The notes under the pieces: model-generated | What the model was told of the DNA's origin: nothing | The model's database searches: none | Seen by the model: the letters and a program-made list of their open reading frames with translations, nothing else | Program-made: the position numbers and the translations under genes | In this document: positions 1 to 10,034 of the stretch, piece after piece | Layout of the letters: each line of letters opens with the position of its first letter | Numbering within the stretch: position 1 is the stretch's first letter | Source of the DNA: Chondrus crispus | Taxonomy: Eukaryota > Rhodophyta > Florideophyceae > Gigartinales > Gigartinaceae | Assembly (NCBI RefSeq): GCF_000350225.1 | Contig: NW_005178992.1 | Coordinates: 494,733 to 558,732, forward strand | Direction of reading: 5' to 3' | DNA: 64,000 nt

Positions 1-476
1 TGCGACCGCCGCCGTACCCCCACCAACACATCATGGCACTCGTCCGCCATCGCGCAGTTCCGCACCCAGCTCGCCCCCGCCAGCCTCTTCTCTGCCTCCC
101 CCGCCTCCAGCAATCTCAGCAACCTCGTCAACAGCTGTCTCTCCGCCTGCCTTCCCTCGACCAACAGGACGTCCCTCCCCTCCTGGCTCGCGCACGCATT
201 CGACAGCCGCAGCACATTCGGAATACTCGGTACCCTCTCCACGAGCACGAGTAGCGTGCGCCTCTCCCGAAACCCGTCCGCGCCCTCCGCTTCGTCCACG
301 CCCGGCGCGAAGCGCGTCAGGTTGGACAGCAGCGCCGCGTGCAGCGCGACGACGTCCGCGTCCAGGACCACCTGCGCTGCGAGCCGCACCGCGTCCGCGT
401 GCGTCAGAGCCGCCGGCTCCTCGTCCTCCGACAGGTTCACAAGCGCAGACAGTGCTAGAGCAGTGCGATTCGCTGC
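1..476 (-). CDS. HGH1: HGH1-like armadillo protein, partial (runs off window)
   Basis: Read on the minus strand, one frame is open from 476 to the window edge and encodes the HGH1 signature segments in order: ALSALVNLSEDEE, then LHAALLSNLTRF, then ASWVRNCAMADECHDVL, which matches the conserved 'LRNCCFE..HE.LL' segment. HGH1 is a conserved cytosolic armadillo-like protein that assists folding or assembly of translation factors in yeast (family knowledge). Upstream, the likely N-terminal helices (TYAPAAAVLRRMIGSTAASDVLLRLL) are open in a neighbouring frame and meet this one at a CAG/CTG repeat near 465-480. A one-base indel or a tiny unrecognised intron must lie there. The C-terminal part is outside the window. 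The family call is fairly sure; the start is not. Confidence 0.72.
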
Positions 477-744
477 TCAGCAGCAGCAGCAGCCGCAGGA
501 GAACGTCGCTCGCGGCTGTCGAGCCAATCATCCGCCGCAGCACCGCTGCCGCCGGCGCGTATGTTCTCTCCGGGATCGCGCTGCTCGCGGTCGCGTGGGG
601 AGCGCGTGCTGTCCGTGAGCAGGGAGGACAGCGCCGGCAGTCTGTCTTTGTCCACGGTGGAGGTGAGAGGGAAGGAGTGCAGACAGAGTGGCGAGGGAGA
701 AGGTCGCGGGATGGGTTTCGAGTGAGCGTGCGACTACGACTTGA
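477..744. other. 5' region of the HGH1-like gene
   Basis: GC-rich stretch between the HGH1-like body and the first repeat element. The minus strand stays open in the frame holding the probable N-terminal helices, and an ATG at 655 opens another short frame. No clear TATA box or other promoter motif is seen. Confidence 0.3.
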
Positions 745-1768
745 TTGCCAGTCCTAACAGGCGCTTTTCTTTTCTTTTGTTTTCCTTCAACCAGTTGCGG
801 TCACGCTATTGGCCGGATCATTTCATTAAATTAATCGCACGCCACAACGAATGCTACACAGAACCACTGTAATGCTTGGTAATTCTGCGAACTGGTCGAA
901 ATCCATTGGCTAAAGGAAGTACCAATCCACACCCAGTCCATATGCACACTACTAAAATTCCATGGACTCGATGCGGTGCAGTGGCACTTGCAGTACAATG
1001 AAAGGGTGGAATTAAATCCAAATACGAGCACATGCAGATCAAAACATTAGTTCTCTCAACATTACAAACCAGACACAGTACCTTCTCCCGCCATTTTATG
1101 TGCACAACTCGGCCCTCCCCCGCCTCGACGCCCACGTGAAATTTGCGACAGTCGTTTGCTAGCATTTTACACTCTGTTTAGGAAACGGAGCACCACCGGA
1201 CGGCAGAAGGGTACCTAGAGTTCAGCACCCAGAGTTCAGCTTTTTGAAATCAAATGCCTCCTTGGCATCGATCATGAAATGGAGAGAAGCCGGGGAGGCT
1301 GCTCTCTAGTTCATGATCGATGATGAAGTGGCTTCGCCGAAATCCCTTTCCTGTGAACCACCCCGCCCTCGCTCCCTCCCCCCCAAATAAGACCACGTCC
1401 CCTCCTCCCCGCCACCCCCCTTCCCCTCAATATCCCCACGTCCCCTCCCCGCCACCCCCCCTTGCCCCCCAAAATCCCCACGTCCCCTCCTCCCCGCCAC
1501 CCCTACGTCGCGCCCCACCACCACGTCCCATCACCATCTTCCTCACCTCAGTACCGTGACCAACACACATCCTCCGACATGCTATTGTCCCCGCCACTGC
1601 GTCATCCTCCTAACATCGACACCGACACAGTCTCTCCCCGCACCCTCCATCCCTTCCATATCTTTCGTTTCATATCTCAATCCAGCCCAGTTTTGGTCAT
1701 GCACATCGAGGGACCTCATTATAGCAACACGTCGTCCAGCTTTGCTTTTGTCGAGCTACAGGGAGTCA
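745..1768. mobile_element. Non-autonomous inverted-repeat element, copy 1, left part
   Basis: This stretch is nearly identical to 10801-11690 and is the left two thirds of the same element. The end (ttgccagtcctaacag) matches the terminal inverted repeat of copy 2. The preceding TGA (742-744) matches the TGA after the right part (10504-10506), so a 3-bp target duplication flanks the whole copy. It contains pyrimidine-rich tracts (CCCCTCCTCCCCGCCACCC) but no supported gene. Relative to copy 2 it has about 90 extra bases near 1066-1155 and lacks some C-rich sequence. A Harbinger transposon interrupts it at 1769. Confidence 0.85.
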
Positions 1769-1822
1769 GGGCTTTTCTTAACTCGGCTGCGCGGCGTGCG
1801 TGCGTGCGTGCGTGCGTGCGTG
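1769..1822. repeat. Left terminal inverted repeat of the Harbinger element
   Basis: About 43 bases pair with the right end (10237-10280) with only a few mismatches. The inner part is a (GCGT)n run at about 1795-1822, a simple-repeat expansion of the TIR. Confidence 0.85.
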
Positions 1823-1930
1823 GGGAAGTAACCTTACAGTCTTTAATCTTGTACAGTGTAGTGTTGAGGGGGTGACGCGGTCAAATTTGCTGAGGCACCC
1901 ATCCGATTGAGAAATATTTGTAGGGATCGT

Positions 1931-3448
1931 ATGGGTGACGTCTTCAATCTTAATGCTGCATTAATTTTTAAACTTTTGTCAGGCTCCGTGCTTCCTGCGG
2001 CTACAGTATCTCCAGATTGGTCAGATGCAGCCCACGCTACCGCCGTCGTCCACAATACAGCCGCCAACCCATCCAGATCATACCCGATCGCAAGCCTACC
2101 AAAGCAGCTAGAGTTGTTCTTCTCTCACCTGTCTTCAAACATGCCGCCTCTTTCTCTGGAGGAGAAAGCTGTCGCACTCGTCGTGGCCGCTGTAGCGCAT
2201 CATCATCATGCTCGCCGCAAAAGTGTGATTACTCGCACTCGACGTCCACGAAATCGCCCACTAGCAACACGCGAGCGCCCCTTTCAAAACACATTCTCCA
2301 AACCCTTCCATCGCGTTACACAACACCTCGACCGCCATGCGTTTCGACGCATGTTTCGGATGACGCGTCGCGCGTTCTGTAATCTGCTGACCACTCTCTC
2401 AATCGCACTGCACAGACCTCACCAACGCGCTACTAACTACCGACGGGAAACGATCACTGCTGATGTGCGACTAGGAGTGACTTTGCGTATACTGGCCGGT
2501 GCGGAAGTCCTTGATGTTTGTTACATCTTCAAAATTGGAAACTCTACAGCATATAATTTGCTTCATGACACTGTAGATGTCATGAACAGTGTGTTGCGCT
2601 TTCCTAAACTGCCGCGAACGGAGGAGGCGTTGCATGCTGCAGCTAGGGACTTCAAAATTTCCCGATCCCAGTTCAATCCACTAGATGGCTGTGTGGGAGC
2701 CCTAGATGGAATTTGTATGAAATTGAAGAAACCGAAGAACGAGAGTATACCTGCGTCATTTTACTGTCGAAAGGGCTACTACGCCATTCCTATCCAGGCC
2801 GTTTGTGATTCTAACTATCTTTTTCGTTATGCATCGGGACTTTGCGGCGGCGCGACACACGATTCTCTTGCGAATGCGGTATCAGGGTTCATGGAAGAGG
2901 TAAATGATGGACTGTTGGGGGAGGTATTCTGGGTTGCGGGCGACGAGGCGTATTCGGTTTCCGAATGGATAATTGTGCCATATCCGGCCTCAACGCTAAC
3001 GGATGATGAAGATAACTTTAACTTTTATCTTTCTTCTCTTAGGATTCACATCGAACAAGCTTTTGGAATGCTAACGGCGAGGTGGCGTCTTCTTCGCGAC
3101 CGCCTAAATTTCTCATTGCGCCATTGCTCTAACATAATGTCAGTCTGTATGAAGTTGCACAACTACTGTATCGAAGAAGATGGGGAGCGAGAAAGGCAAT
3201 CTTGGGATGTCGTCAACGATTCGTTTTTACCGGGGGAGCGCGCCGAACTAGAGATCGATCGTGATCGGTTCATCCGCGAAATGAAGGAGCTGAACCGAAC
3301 GGTGCTGGGGCAATGCAGAGATTCAGTCGCTGGTACGCAAACTGTGGCTCGTAGAACGCGCAGCACCCTTCCATCCCGAAAGAGAGAGGTGCTGAAAAAT
3401 ATTGGGAAGGAGAAAGGACTTATTCGACCGGCGATGACAAATGTGTAG
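1931..3448 (+). CDS. Harbinger transposase (DDE_Tnp_4-type nuclease)
   Basis: This is the nuclease that cuts and joins the transposon ends. From the ATG at 1931 it has 505 residues and no internal break; an ATG at 2141 is another possible start, and the frame is open further upstream. A helix-turn-helix-like region (about residues 135-220, FRRMFRMTRRAFCNLL to STAYNLLHDTVD) precedes the catalytic domain. DDE residues by motif: D in GCVGALDG (about 259), D in WVAGDEAYSV (about 338), E in RIHIEQAFGMLTARW (about 375). The last motif and the C-terminal KLHNYC segment are typical of the family. The frame and all three acidic residues are intact, so the protein may be functional. It is the outermost gene, next to the left inverted repeat. 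Confidence 0.93.
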   Translation: MGDVFNLNAALIFKLLSGSVLPAATVSPDWSDAAHATAVVHNTAANPSRSYPIASLPKQLELFFSHLSSNMPPLSLEEKAVALVVAAVAHHHHARRKSVITRTRRPRNRPLATRERPFQNTFSKPFHRVTQHLDRHAFRRMFRMTRRAFCNLLTTLSIALHRPHQRATNYRRETITADVRLGVTLRILAGAEVLDVCYIFKIGNSTAYNLLHDTVDVMNSVLRFPKLPRTEEALHAAARDFKISRSQFNPLDGCVGALDGICMKLKKPKNESIPASFYCRKGYYAIPIQAVCDSNYLFRYASGLCGGATHDSLANAVSGFMEEVNDGLLGEVFWVAGDEAYSVSEWIIVPYPASTLTDDEDNFNFYLSSLRIHIEQAFGMLTARWRLLRDRLNFSLRHCSNIMSVCMKLHNYCIEEDGERERQSWDVVNDSFLPGERAELEIDRDRFIREMKELNRTVLGQCRDSVAGTQTVARRTRSTLPSRKREVLKNIGKEKGLIRPAMTNV

Positions 3449-4100
3449 CTTGGTTCTACGTGTAGTTGACATGCTTGAAGTTGCCTCACCGTCTGTTGAC
3501 GAAGGTGAGGGGTGGTGGTGGGATTTTGTAAACGAGCGAGAATTTTCGTTTGACGTCAAAGTTCCCCCAGCCACAGCCCCGATACATGCGTCCCTCTTCA
3601 TCTCTTCATCTCTCCCTCCGCCCCTCTCACCCCCATCCGCGCATCCCATCCCGTCCTCTCCCGGCGCCGCCCGCCGCTCCGCCGCAGTTGCCCCGGCGAA
3701 CCTCCCTGCACACGTCTGTTGCGGACTCACCCGGCAGCGACCGCTCGCCCCCCTCACGGCTCGCATGTCCTCGCGTCGCCCCGAGAAGTGGGGCCACCGC
3801 AACTCGCAGTGGATCACTGCGTCAATCGACGAGCTTGCTCACAAGCGTGAGCCGTGCACCACACAAAACACTTCGCGTGCCTCCGGCTTAGATGTAGGAC
3901 GAACTGGCCTTGAAGGACGACAGTGAGGCTTTCAAAAAAAGTGGCCGCAGTTCTTCCCAATACGTGCGTTGGTTGCCGCGCGTGTGTGCCTCGTTTTTCT
4001 TGGTTTTCGGCGCGGCCGTCACCCGGCAGAGCGGTCCGTATCTCATCCCCGCCCGTTACGGCACAAGTTGAGGCAGCCGCGCAGCCAAGTGTTAATACTG
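3449..4100. other. Inter-cargo segment of the Harbinger element
   Basis: The first 300 bases are C-rich. From 3765 a plus-strand frame starts MSSRRPEKWGHRNSQWITAS and runs to 3926. It is too short and unmatched to call a gene but could be the captured 5' end of a host gene. No known protein is recognised here. Confidence 0.3.
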
Positions 4101-4632
4101 TCACAGACGAGACGGATTCCGCACCAAGATATCAAAGTCATTGACCATAGCAAGCACCGTTGGATACCTTCCCAGATCATTTTGACTTGCAATTTTCGCA
4201 ATATCCATCGGTACCTTGATAATGTCGTAATAATCCGGGGCAGAATCCGGGTCAACCGGATACCAAAATGCCTTGAACCGATTGTCACGTATTAGGGTAT
4301 CAAGAAAATTTCGCATTTCCATTCGCATTATTCTAATGTACTTCTCTTCTTCAAGCCTCTTCCGATTGACTTCTACTTCTGTTGGAATTTTCGGCCTTTG
4401 CGGAGGTGCAATCGGAAGCACTTCGGTCCTTCGCTTCTTTCGGAGACGTTTTGCTGTTGCGCGAGAGAACCGTGGTATCGCCTGAGCCTCACCCAAAAGC
4501 GGCGAAAACATACGTTTTCGGGAAGCCTCTGAAGGTGCGCTCAACTCCACAGTTTCGACAAACAGCTCTGTCACCTCTGGCGCCAGCTCGTTCAAGGGGA
4601 CATCGGCGGTGCATCACTCGGATGTTTCGAGT
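4101..4632 (-). pseudogene. ATAD2-like bromodomain fragment (captured, 3' part)
   Basis: Minus-strand frame with an ATAD2/Yta7-type layout: a linker after the second AAA domain (ADVPLNELAPEVTELFVETV, then LPIAPPQRPKIP), then the bromodomain start (RNFLDTLIRDNRFKAFWYPV, PDYYDIIKVPMDIAKI, VLAMVNDFDILVRN). It stops at the position where the family continues with the asparagine-containing BC loop, so the acetyl-lysine-binding Asn region is missing. No start codon lies upstream; a TGA precedes it in frame at about 4637. It aligns directly onto the end of the AAA fragment at 7310, meaning one gene has been split by the intervening NB-ARC gene. Family call firm; function unlikely. Confidence 0.75.
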
Positions 4633-7308
4633 GGGCCGACCCGTGTGTCCTGTTAATGCGTCGCCGATTTGCAGTCCTGTGTCTAAGTCCCAAACTCGTA
4701 CGCTCTGGTCATCCGATCCAGATACTGCACGTTTTCCATCACCACTCATCGCAACGCTCGCTACCACACTTGTGTGTCCAGTTAATGCGTCGCCGATTTG
4801 CAGTCTTGTGTCCACGCCCCAAACTCGTACGCTCTTGTCCCAGGATCCAGATACTGCACGTTTTCCATCACCACTTATCGCAACGCTAAACACCCGACCC
4901 GTGTGTCCAATTAATGCGTCGCCGATTTGCAGTCCTGTGTCCACGTCCCAAACTCGTACGCTCTTGTCCCAGGATCCAGATACTGCACGTTTTCCATCAC
5001 CACTCATCGCAACGCTACACACCCACGATTCATGACAGCAGACACTCCACAACACTTTCTTTTTCGATACACTCCAGAACTGTAGTGTCCCATCAAGATA
5101 TCCGATAACTGCATAGCGTTTGCTCATACTGACACAACCGCACGTTACTTTTCGGCTCCCCGTTTCAAAATCGTTGCCTAGTTCAGTCATCTTCATTTCC
5201 TTGTCTGGAGACTGTGTGAAAACTGTGATCCTGGTATCGCCCGGGTTCAAATAGTGTCCATACACGCCACCCGTTGAGTCCATGACGACTTCGTAAACGG
5301 TATTCGGAAGCACAATATGCTCCACCAAACTTCCTCCCGCTCGCCCTACACATTCACTCACAGGCCGCAGCCATGGTCGTGGCGCGTGTTCCTCGATTTC
5401 GTCGAGTATCCCTCGCACACTACACAATTCTGATGCCCTGTGCTTGATTCTTCCGTACAGTTGAAAGTAAATCCCTGCACTGCTTTCACCACAAAAAGGT
5501 ACACTCAGTCGTGCAGCTCTCATCATCAATTCCATCGCATACACTGAATCTTCTTCTTTCGTATCCCTTAAAAGGCTCTCGCTTCCTCCCGTGTTCCTCA
5601 AAACGCTATTGAGATCCTTTACAGCTTCCTCGTATTGCCACACACTTCCTCTCTGTATCACTGCCTTCACCCATCGCGCTCTCAAAAATAGATTCTTCAG
5701 CTCCTTCACACACCCGCCCTGTTTCAGAACGCGATATATGTTCTCGAAAACATACTTCTCTCTTGCATCCTTGCTCTCTCTGCCCTCGCTCTCAGTCATA
5801 GAAAGCAGTCCTCTTCCCTGCCTGCATACATCTGCCAACTTCTTATACCAGACCGTTACACTTTCCTCCTTCTGCGCCTCCTGCACCGCAAAATCGTGCG
5901 TCAGATCATGCATCCGTACCCACCCACAATCCTTGTCGTAATGAAGGTCTACTAATCCAACCCTTTCCATCTGCTTCGCGTACTTTTCAGCCGATTCGTA
6001 GTCCATCTCCCACAACTCTCTTACCAACGACAAAGGCATCCCGTCTTGCTTCTTCATAACACACAGACTCCGATGTACCTTTCGAAACGAAAACTGACCT
6101 AACCTCTCCTCATCGCTCCCCATGCCAGACTCCACAATCTCTAGTGACGCATGTAATGTCGCGTCTAACGACAACAAATACCCATCCCCTGGACTCTCAC
6201 TGACACTCGTCCCGGCTACGTTCAGAGCCAGCGGCAAACCAGCGCACAATTTCAATATTTCCCTCACGGCCTCTTTGAATCTCGGATCATTCGCTTCCTC
6301 CGGGTTCGCCCCGCTGGCAAGCATGAGCATGTGAACTGAATCGCTCCCTTCCCTTTCCCTCGGCTTGAAAGTCACTCGCTTACCGACCTGTTTCAGCTCT
6401 GAGTCCCTCGTGGAATACAGAAGTCTGCTCCTCTCTCGGCTGTCTCCCGCTGTGTCAGCGAGAATGGATAACTTCTGCAGAATACACGCATCTATACCAT
6501 TCATGGCCCACAAATCATCAATAATGAACAGACATACACGTGTGTTGAACCATGCTCGCATCTTGGTCAGTACCCTGCTCAACTCGCTTTGCTCTCGCAT
6601 TTTCCCAGCCGCCTGGTTGCCACCAGACGCCTCTACGGCTATACACAGTTGCTCAATCAGCCGCCCTACGTTGGCATCTTTCCCCAAAGACATCAAGTAC
6701 ACTCCGCCTGAAAACTGAGCCTTGATGTCATCGTCGTGCGCAATCGCTCGAAGAGCGCATGTCTTCCCGACTCCGCCCTTCCCCGTTGCCGTCGCTCCTA
6801 TACTTGTATTCCTATCGGTACTTAGCACGGCCTCCTTTAGCCGCGCCTCACACGTATTCGGTGATCCATCGTTCCCCCGAGAATTCAATTGCAAATATAT
6901 TTCTTCGGGATTGTGCTCTGCGTGTATACAGGGCGTGAACACATCAAGCGTACATCGTGCGATGGGCGTGACGGCAGCGCGGATTTCAACTTGGCCACTT
7001 GCATTCAAAAACTTGTCTCACTGCATCACTTGAATGCTCCTCCCATTTCTTTTTCACCCCCAGAAATACTTGCTCCGCAACATATGCCCTTTTTCCATCG
7101 CCAAGTGGATCTCCCGGCCAGTTTGTTGCCCCTTTTCATTTACAATCCTATTGAATTCTGCCAGCTCGTGTAGCTCCCCCTTCACCGTATCCGTGCTCGC
7201 TTCGCGCTGTCGTGCCTCAGTAAAAAACTCCTCAACTTCAAAAATATTCTTTCCTGCATCATCCCTGTACCGAGTGGGCTCCAACTCTCCGCATTCAGGA
7301 ATACTTAG
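4489..7308 (-). CDS. NB-ARC-WD40 protein (NLR-type STAND ATPase) carried by the transposon
   Basis: STAND ATPases of this kind are ligand-triggered switches in immunity and incompatibility. Numbering from the long second exon: P-loop GKGGVGKT about 76-83, kinase-2 CLFIIDDLW about 159-167, RNBS-B LLYSTRD, GLPL at CAGLPLALNVAG about 255-266, MHD at MHDLTHDFAV about 366. About 280 residues of helical linker follow, then one degenerate and three nearly identical 43-residue WD40 repeats (SVAMSGDGKRAVSGS...DKSVRVWDVDTG). A 60-nt GT-AG intron (7057-6998) joins a helical first exon (7308-7058) in frame. No ATG is seen at the 5' end, which abuts a TGA closing the ATAD2-like AAA frame. The last 48 or so residues read out of frame into ATAD2-like sequence, so the propeller is truncated. 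Probably a captured, shortened NLR. Confidence 0.8.
4640..5030 (-). repeat. Three near-identical 129-bp WD40-coding repeats
   Basis: Three successive 129-bp units inside the NB-ARC-WD40 gene differ at only a few bases each, for example around GTTAATGCGTCGCCGATTTG. Each encodes one 43-residue WD40 blade. Such high DNA identity implies recent duplication or ongoing homogenisation. Confidence 0.88.
6998..7057 (-). other. Predicted 60-nt intron in the NB-ARC gene
   Basis: The donor GTGAAAAAG follows ...TTCTGGGG, and the acceptor is GAATGCAAG. Removing it joins the two open frames without a shift (KYFW-GGQVEIRAA). Without removal both frames meet stops. This is inferred from sequence only. Confidence 0.55.
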
Positions 7309-7309
7309 T

Positions 7310-7745
7310 CATGGCACCAATAAGGGAAGGTCAGATGGTAGATCCCTTAAGGCTATGACAAGCGCCGTTCTCAATGATGGAGATGCTGATTCCCACCACA
7401 GGTCAAGATGTGGAAGGTACAAAATCGAAGGCACAGACCGCATCGCTTCACGAAAGGCCGTTACTAGCGCCTCCTCAGCACATCTAGCACCCGCATCTGA
7501 GTGCAGCGATAGATAATCAATGGCATGGACCGGGCAACCCTCAAAGCGATACAGAATAGCAGGACCAATCTGCGTCTGTCCCAATCCCTTCATACTGCAA
7601 ATGAGAAGCCGAGGGCGGAGAACCTGAAGGTTCATATGCCTGGAAGATATGGCCAGAGTACAGTCGAGCACCGTAAAAATTTTGCGCAGATACAGAGGTT
7701 TTCTTCGGACATGGGAAACGCCGCTTCGGAGCTCTGGGCATGGGT
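7310..7745 (-). pseudogene. ATAD2-like second AAA domain fragment (captured, 5' part)
   Basis: A minus-strand frame matches the inactive second AAA module of ATAD2-type proteins: RPRLLICSMKGLGQTQIGPA in place of a Walker A (family GQ variant), EEALVTAFREAMRSVPSILY, LPHLDLWWESASPSLRTALV, ending DLPSDLPLLV just before a TGA. The frame is open upstream to about 7745 with no start codon. The adjoining downstream part of the same gene is found 2.7 kb away (4632-4101). The second AAA domain of this family normally lacks catalysis and packs in the hexamer. Here it is a gene fragment with no evidence of its own promoter. Confidence 0.72.
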
Positions 7746-7925
7746 TGAAATTGAATTTGAAGCTGGCCGCCTCTCGTGAGCCTTTAAGGCTGTCTGGTTG
7801 GCCCTGGTTGCGAGGAGGAGCCCCGATCGCCTAGACTTGAGGTATACCGCTAGAGGCGCCGATGTGCATGGCAATTTCGGCAATTTTGTCGAGACGTGCT
7901 ATAGCTATCGATGGGCTTCTATATC
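7746..7925. other. Spacer between cargo and Myb-like gene
   Basis: 180 bases between the ATAD2-like fragment and the stop of the Myb-like gene. No supported coding sequence. Confidence 0.4.
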
Positions 7926-10034
7926 CTACGCGGTTTCTCCAAACTTGCGCTCGTAATCTGCTCGTATCTTCTCAAAACGTGCCGTGGTTAGCTTCAGTAA
8001 AACATCATCATCATCCTTTGCTCTCGTCTCTGCAGTCCGCAATTGTTCTTGCGCCTCCTGCAACACTTCCATTAACTTTCCACTTTCCACAAACGCCGCT
8101 AAAGATCCCTCCCCGGTGTCAGCTTGCCGACTACTTAGCGAGTCTGTCAATCCTTTTATATGCTGACAGAGGAACGATGTATCTTCTGAAACAGCGACTG
8201 TCTTACGCTTCTTCCTTGATCCCGATGCCGATCCCCCGTCGTCCCCCTCGTCACTTGAACTACCTGTTATAATTGCACCATTCCCACCAACCCCTGACGA
8301 AATTCCCGACCCAGCTTCATCAAATCCGTCGCCGCCCGGGATCACTCTAAGTGCCATGCTCAACATGGCCTTCGCGGTTGACCCCTGGTCATCTGTCCCC
8401 CTATTGTCCCTCCCGATCCTCAACACGATAAACATCACGAGAATGCGTTTAGAGAGGGCACAAAGCTGACCGTTCCCGTTGCTTTGCAGGAAGCGGAGAG
8501 TCCCCAGTAAGGTCGGATCGTTCTGACCCGACTTTTTGAAGTCATTATGGGCCTTCGTGAACGGACCGCGCATGTCCGTCCACACAGTCTTCAGCTTCAA
8601 GGCGCCCACGGGTGAGAGAGGAGTCGATGAGGGGTCTAGAGTCCCTAGGGGTAGTTCGGGTCGCGTGTCAATGCGGGGGTGGAAGTCAACGTTGTTGAAG
8701 CGCTCGGCAACAGTTTGCCAGTAGTCGTCACGGTTGACACGATTGCGCTGCTGCACCATGCTCAGCTCTTGACCGGTTCCCTGAAACGCGAGATTTGCGA
8801 CCGGATCGTCACGGAGCAGAAGGCACAACCGAGCAAACTGCGACAGGCTGAACGGCGATCCTCCAACGCCGTTCGCAGATCCTCCGTACCCCGAACTCTC
8901 AGCGTTTTCTTCTGGCAAGTCTCCGTCAGCCACCATCTGCCGCCTCTGTTCAGCTACAGCCTCAAACTCCTTCCAGTGCGCCACTTCCACCGGACGAAAA
9001 GTCCTCATGAGATCTGCATCGGAAGGGACCTCCGTCAAATGCTCGACGGAAGACCTGTTATCCTCCATCCATGCGTCGAAGTCCTTGAATAAACATACTG
9101 CATCTTTCACACATTTCCGAAACAATTCCCCGGCAGCCTCACCACCAATAAGAGACACACGAAAGTACAGATAGGCTCGTGTGATGCGTTCTGTCTTCGA
9201 ACCGCTCACTTTCCGCTGCCAAGCCTTCAATACTTTTCGCAAGACGGCGTCCGTATGCTCCCCAATAAAATTGTAAGCCAGCAATAGAATTTCGCGCCTG
9301 CATAATGGTGCCACAACTTGCGTTTGTACATTTACAGTTTGTGCCTCTACCGCGACAGTGATTCGGTCTTCATCGCTTGCCGTGGTAGCGTTTAGTGTCG
9401 TTTGAGGGCCGCCAGTAGGCCCTGGAGATGTTCCATAGTCACCCTGCACCCCAACTTGCGATATCTCAGGTGGGGGTTCCGTTCTCGTGCTCGACAGACG
9501 TTGCCCACTTCCCGTTGATGGCCGGCGAGGCCAAACGGGAGGGGGAATACTTCTTGGGGGAACAGTGGACAGGTCACTCCAGCGGCGGGCTTGGCTAGAA
9601 GGGGGGTGAGTTTCGCGCTCGCCTGCATGTTCCGCTGTGCTCGCGGGATGTGGAGGAGGGGATCGTTGAGAAGGAGTTGGGGTGTCGGCAGCGGCAAAGG
9701 AGTTGGCTAATATGCGGGGAAGTGGATCGGTGTGTCGTGGGAAAGAAGGGGGTCTCGAGGGATGGGGGCTTCGGTGGTTACGAGGAGATCGCCTCGGGTA
9801 TATGGAGACTGCCATGAAGGGAGAGAGAAATTGGTTTTGAGATGGCATGTTTTTGATTGTGATGTTAATGGACGGGGATAGTGTGATGGTATCTCGAATG
9901 GGCACATGTGGGGGTGGGCGTAGAGTTCTGCGCTTCTGTACGAAGGAGCACAAGGTCACGACTTCGAGGTCCGGGGCATTAGCATAGGAAGCAAAATTGT
10001 ATCTTAGCTGGACCAACTCGGAGATTAGCATCGA
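7926..10034 (-). CDS. Harbinger Myb/SANT-like accessory protein
   Basis: Harbinger transposons encode a second, Myb-like protein that brings the transposase to the nucleus and ends. This unbroken 702-codon frame (ATG at 10034) sits between the cargo and the right inverted repeat, transcribed toward the transposase. The N-terminal 230 residues are Pro/Ser/Arg-rich and low in complexity. A Trp/Phe-containing helical region follows at about 415-535 (FSLSQFARLCLLLRDDP, DDYWQTVAERFNNVDFHP, LKTVWTDMRGPFTKAHNDF), consistent with a SANT-type DNA-binding fold. Then come an acidic Gly/Ser stretch with a basic RKKRKT nuclear-signal-like motif and a C-terminal coiled coil (EVLQEAQEQLRTAETRAK). The Myb assignment rests on pattern and position rather than on an invariant motif. 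Confidence 0.68.
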   Translation of the reverse strand, partial: SMLISELVQLRYNFASYANAPDLEVVTLCSFVQKRRTLRPPPHVPIRDTITLSPSINITIKNMPSQNQFLSPFMAVSIYPRRSPRNHRSPHPSRPPSFPRHTDPLPRILANSFAAADTPTPSQRSPPPHPASTAEHAGERETHPPSSQARRWSDLSTVPPRSIPPPVWPRRPSTGSGQRLSSTRTEPPPEISQVGVQGDYGTSPGPTGGPQTTLNATTASDEDRITVAVEAQTVNVQTQVVAPLCRREILLLAYNFIGEHTDAVLRKVLKAWQRKVSGSKTERITRAYLYFRVSLIGGEAAGELFRKCVKDAVCLFKDFDAWMEDNRSSVEHLTEVPSDADLMRTFRPVEVAHWKEFEAVAEQRRQMVADGDLPEENAESSGYGGSANGVGGSPFSLSQFARLCLLLRDDPVANLAFQGTGQELSMVQQRNRVNRDDYWQTVAERFNNVDFHPRIDTRPELPLGTLDPSSTPLSPVGALKLKTVWTDMRGPFTKAHNDFKKSGQNDPTLLGTLRFLQSNGNGQLCALSKRILVMFIVLRIGRDNRGTDDQGSTAKAMLSMALRVIPGGDGFDEAGSGISSGVGGNGAIITGSSSDEGDDGGSASGSRKKRKTVAVSEDTSFLCQHIKGLTDSLSSRQADTGEGSLAAFVESGKLMEVLQEAQEQLRTAETRAKDDDDVLLKLTTARFEKIRADYERKFGETA

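Noticed and set aside
31-543. 170-codon minus-strand ORF over the HGH1-like gene
   Set aside because: Its 5' half carries the probable N-terminal helices, but its 3' half is a GC-rich shadow; the conserved HGH1 segments lie in the neighbouring frame that runs off the window.
4632-7310. NB-ARC gene as an intron of the ATAD2-like gene
   Set aside because: No GT-AG pair at the junctions restores the ATAD2 frame, and the flanking edge contains an in-frame TGA; an insertion explains it better.
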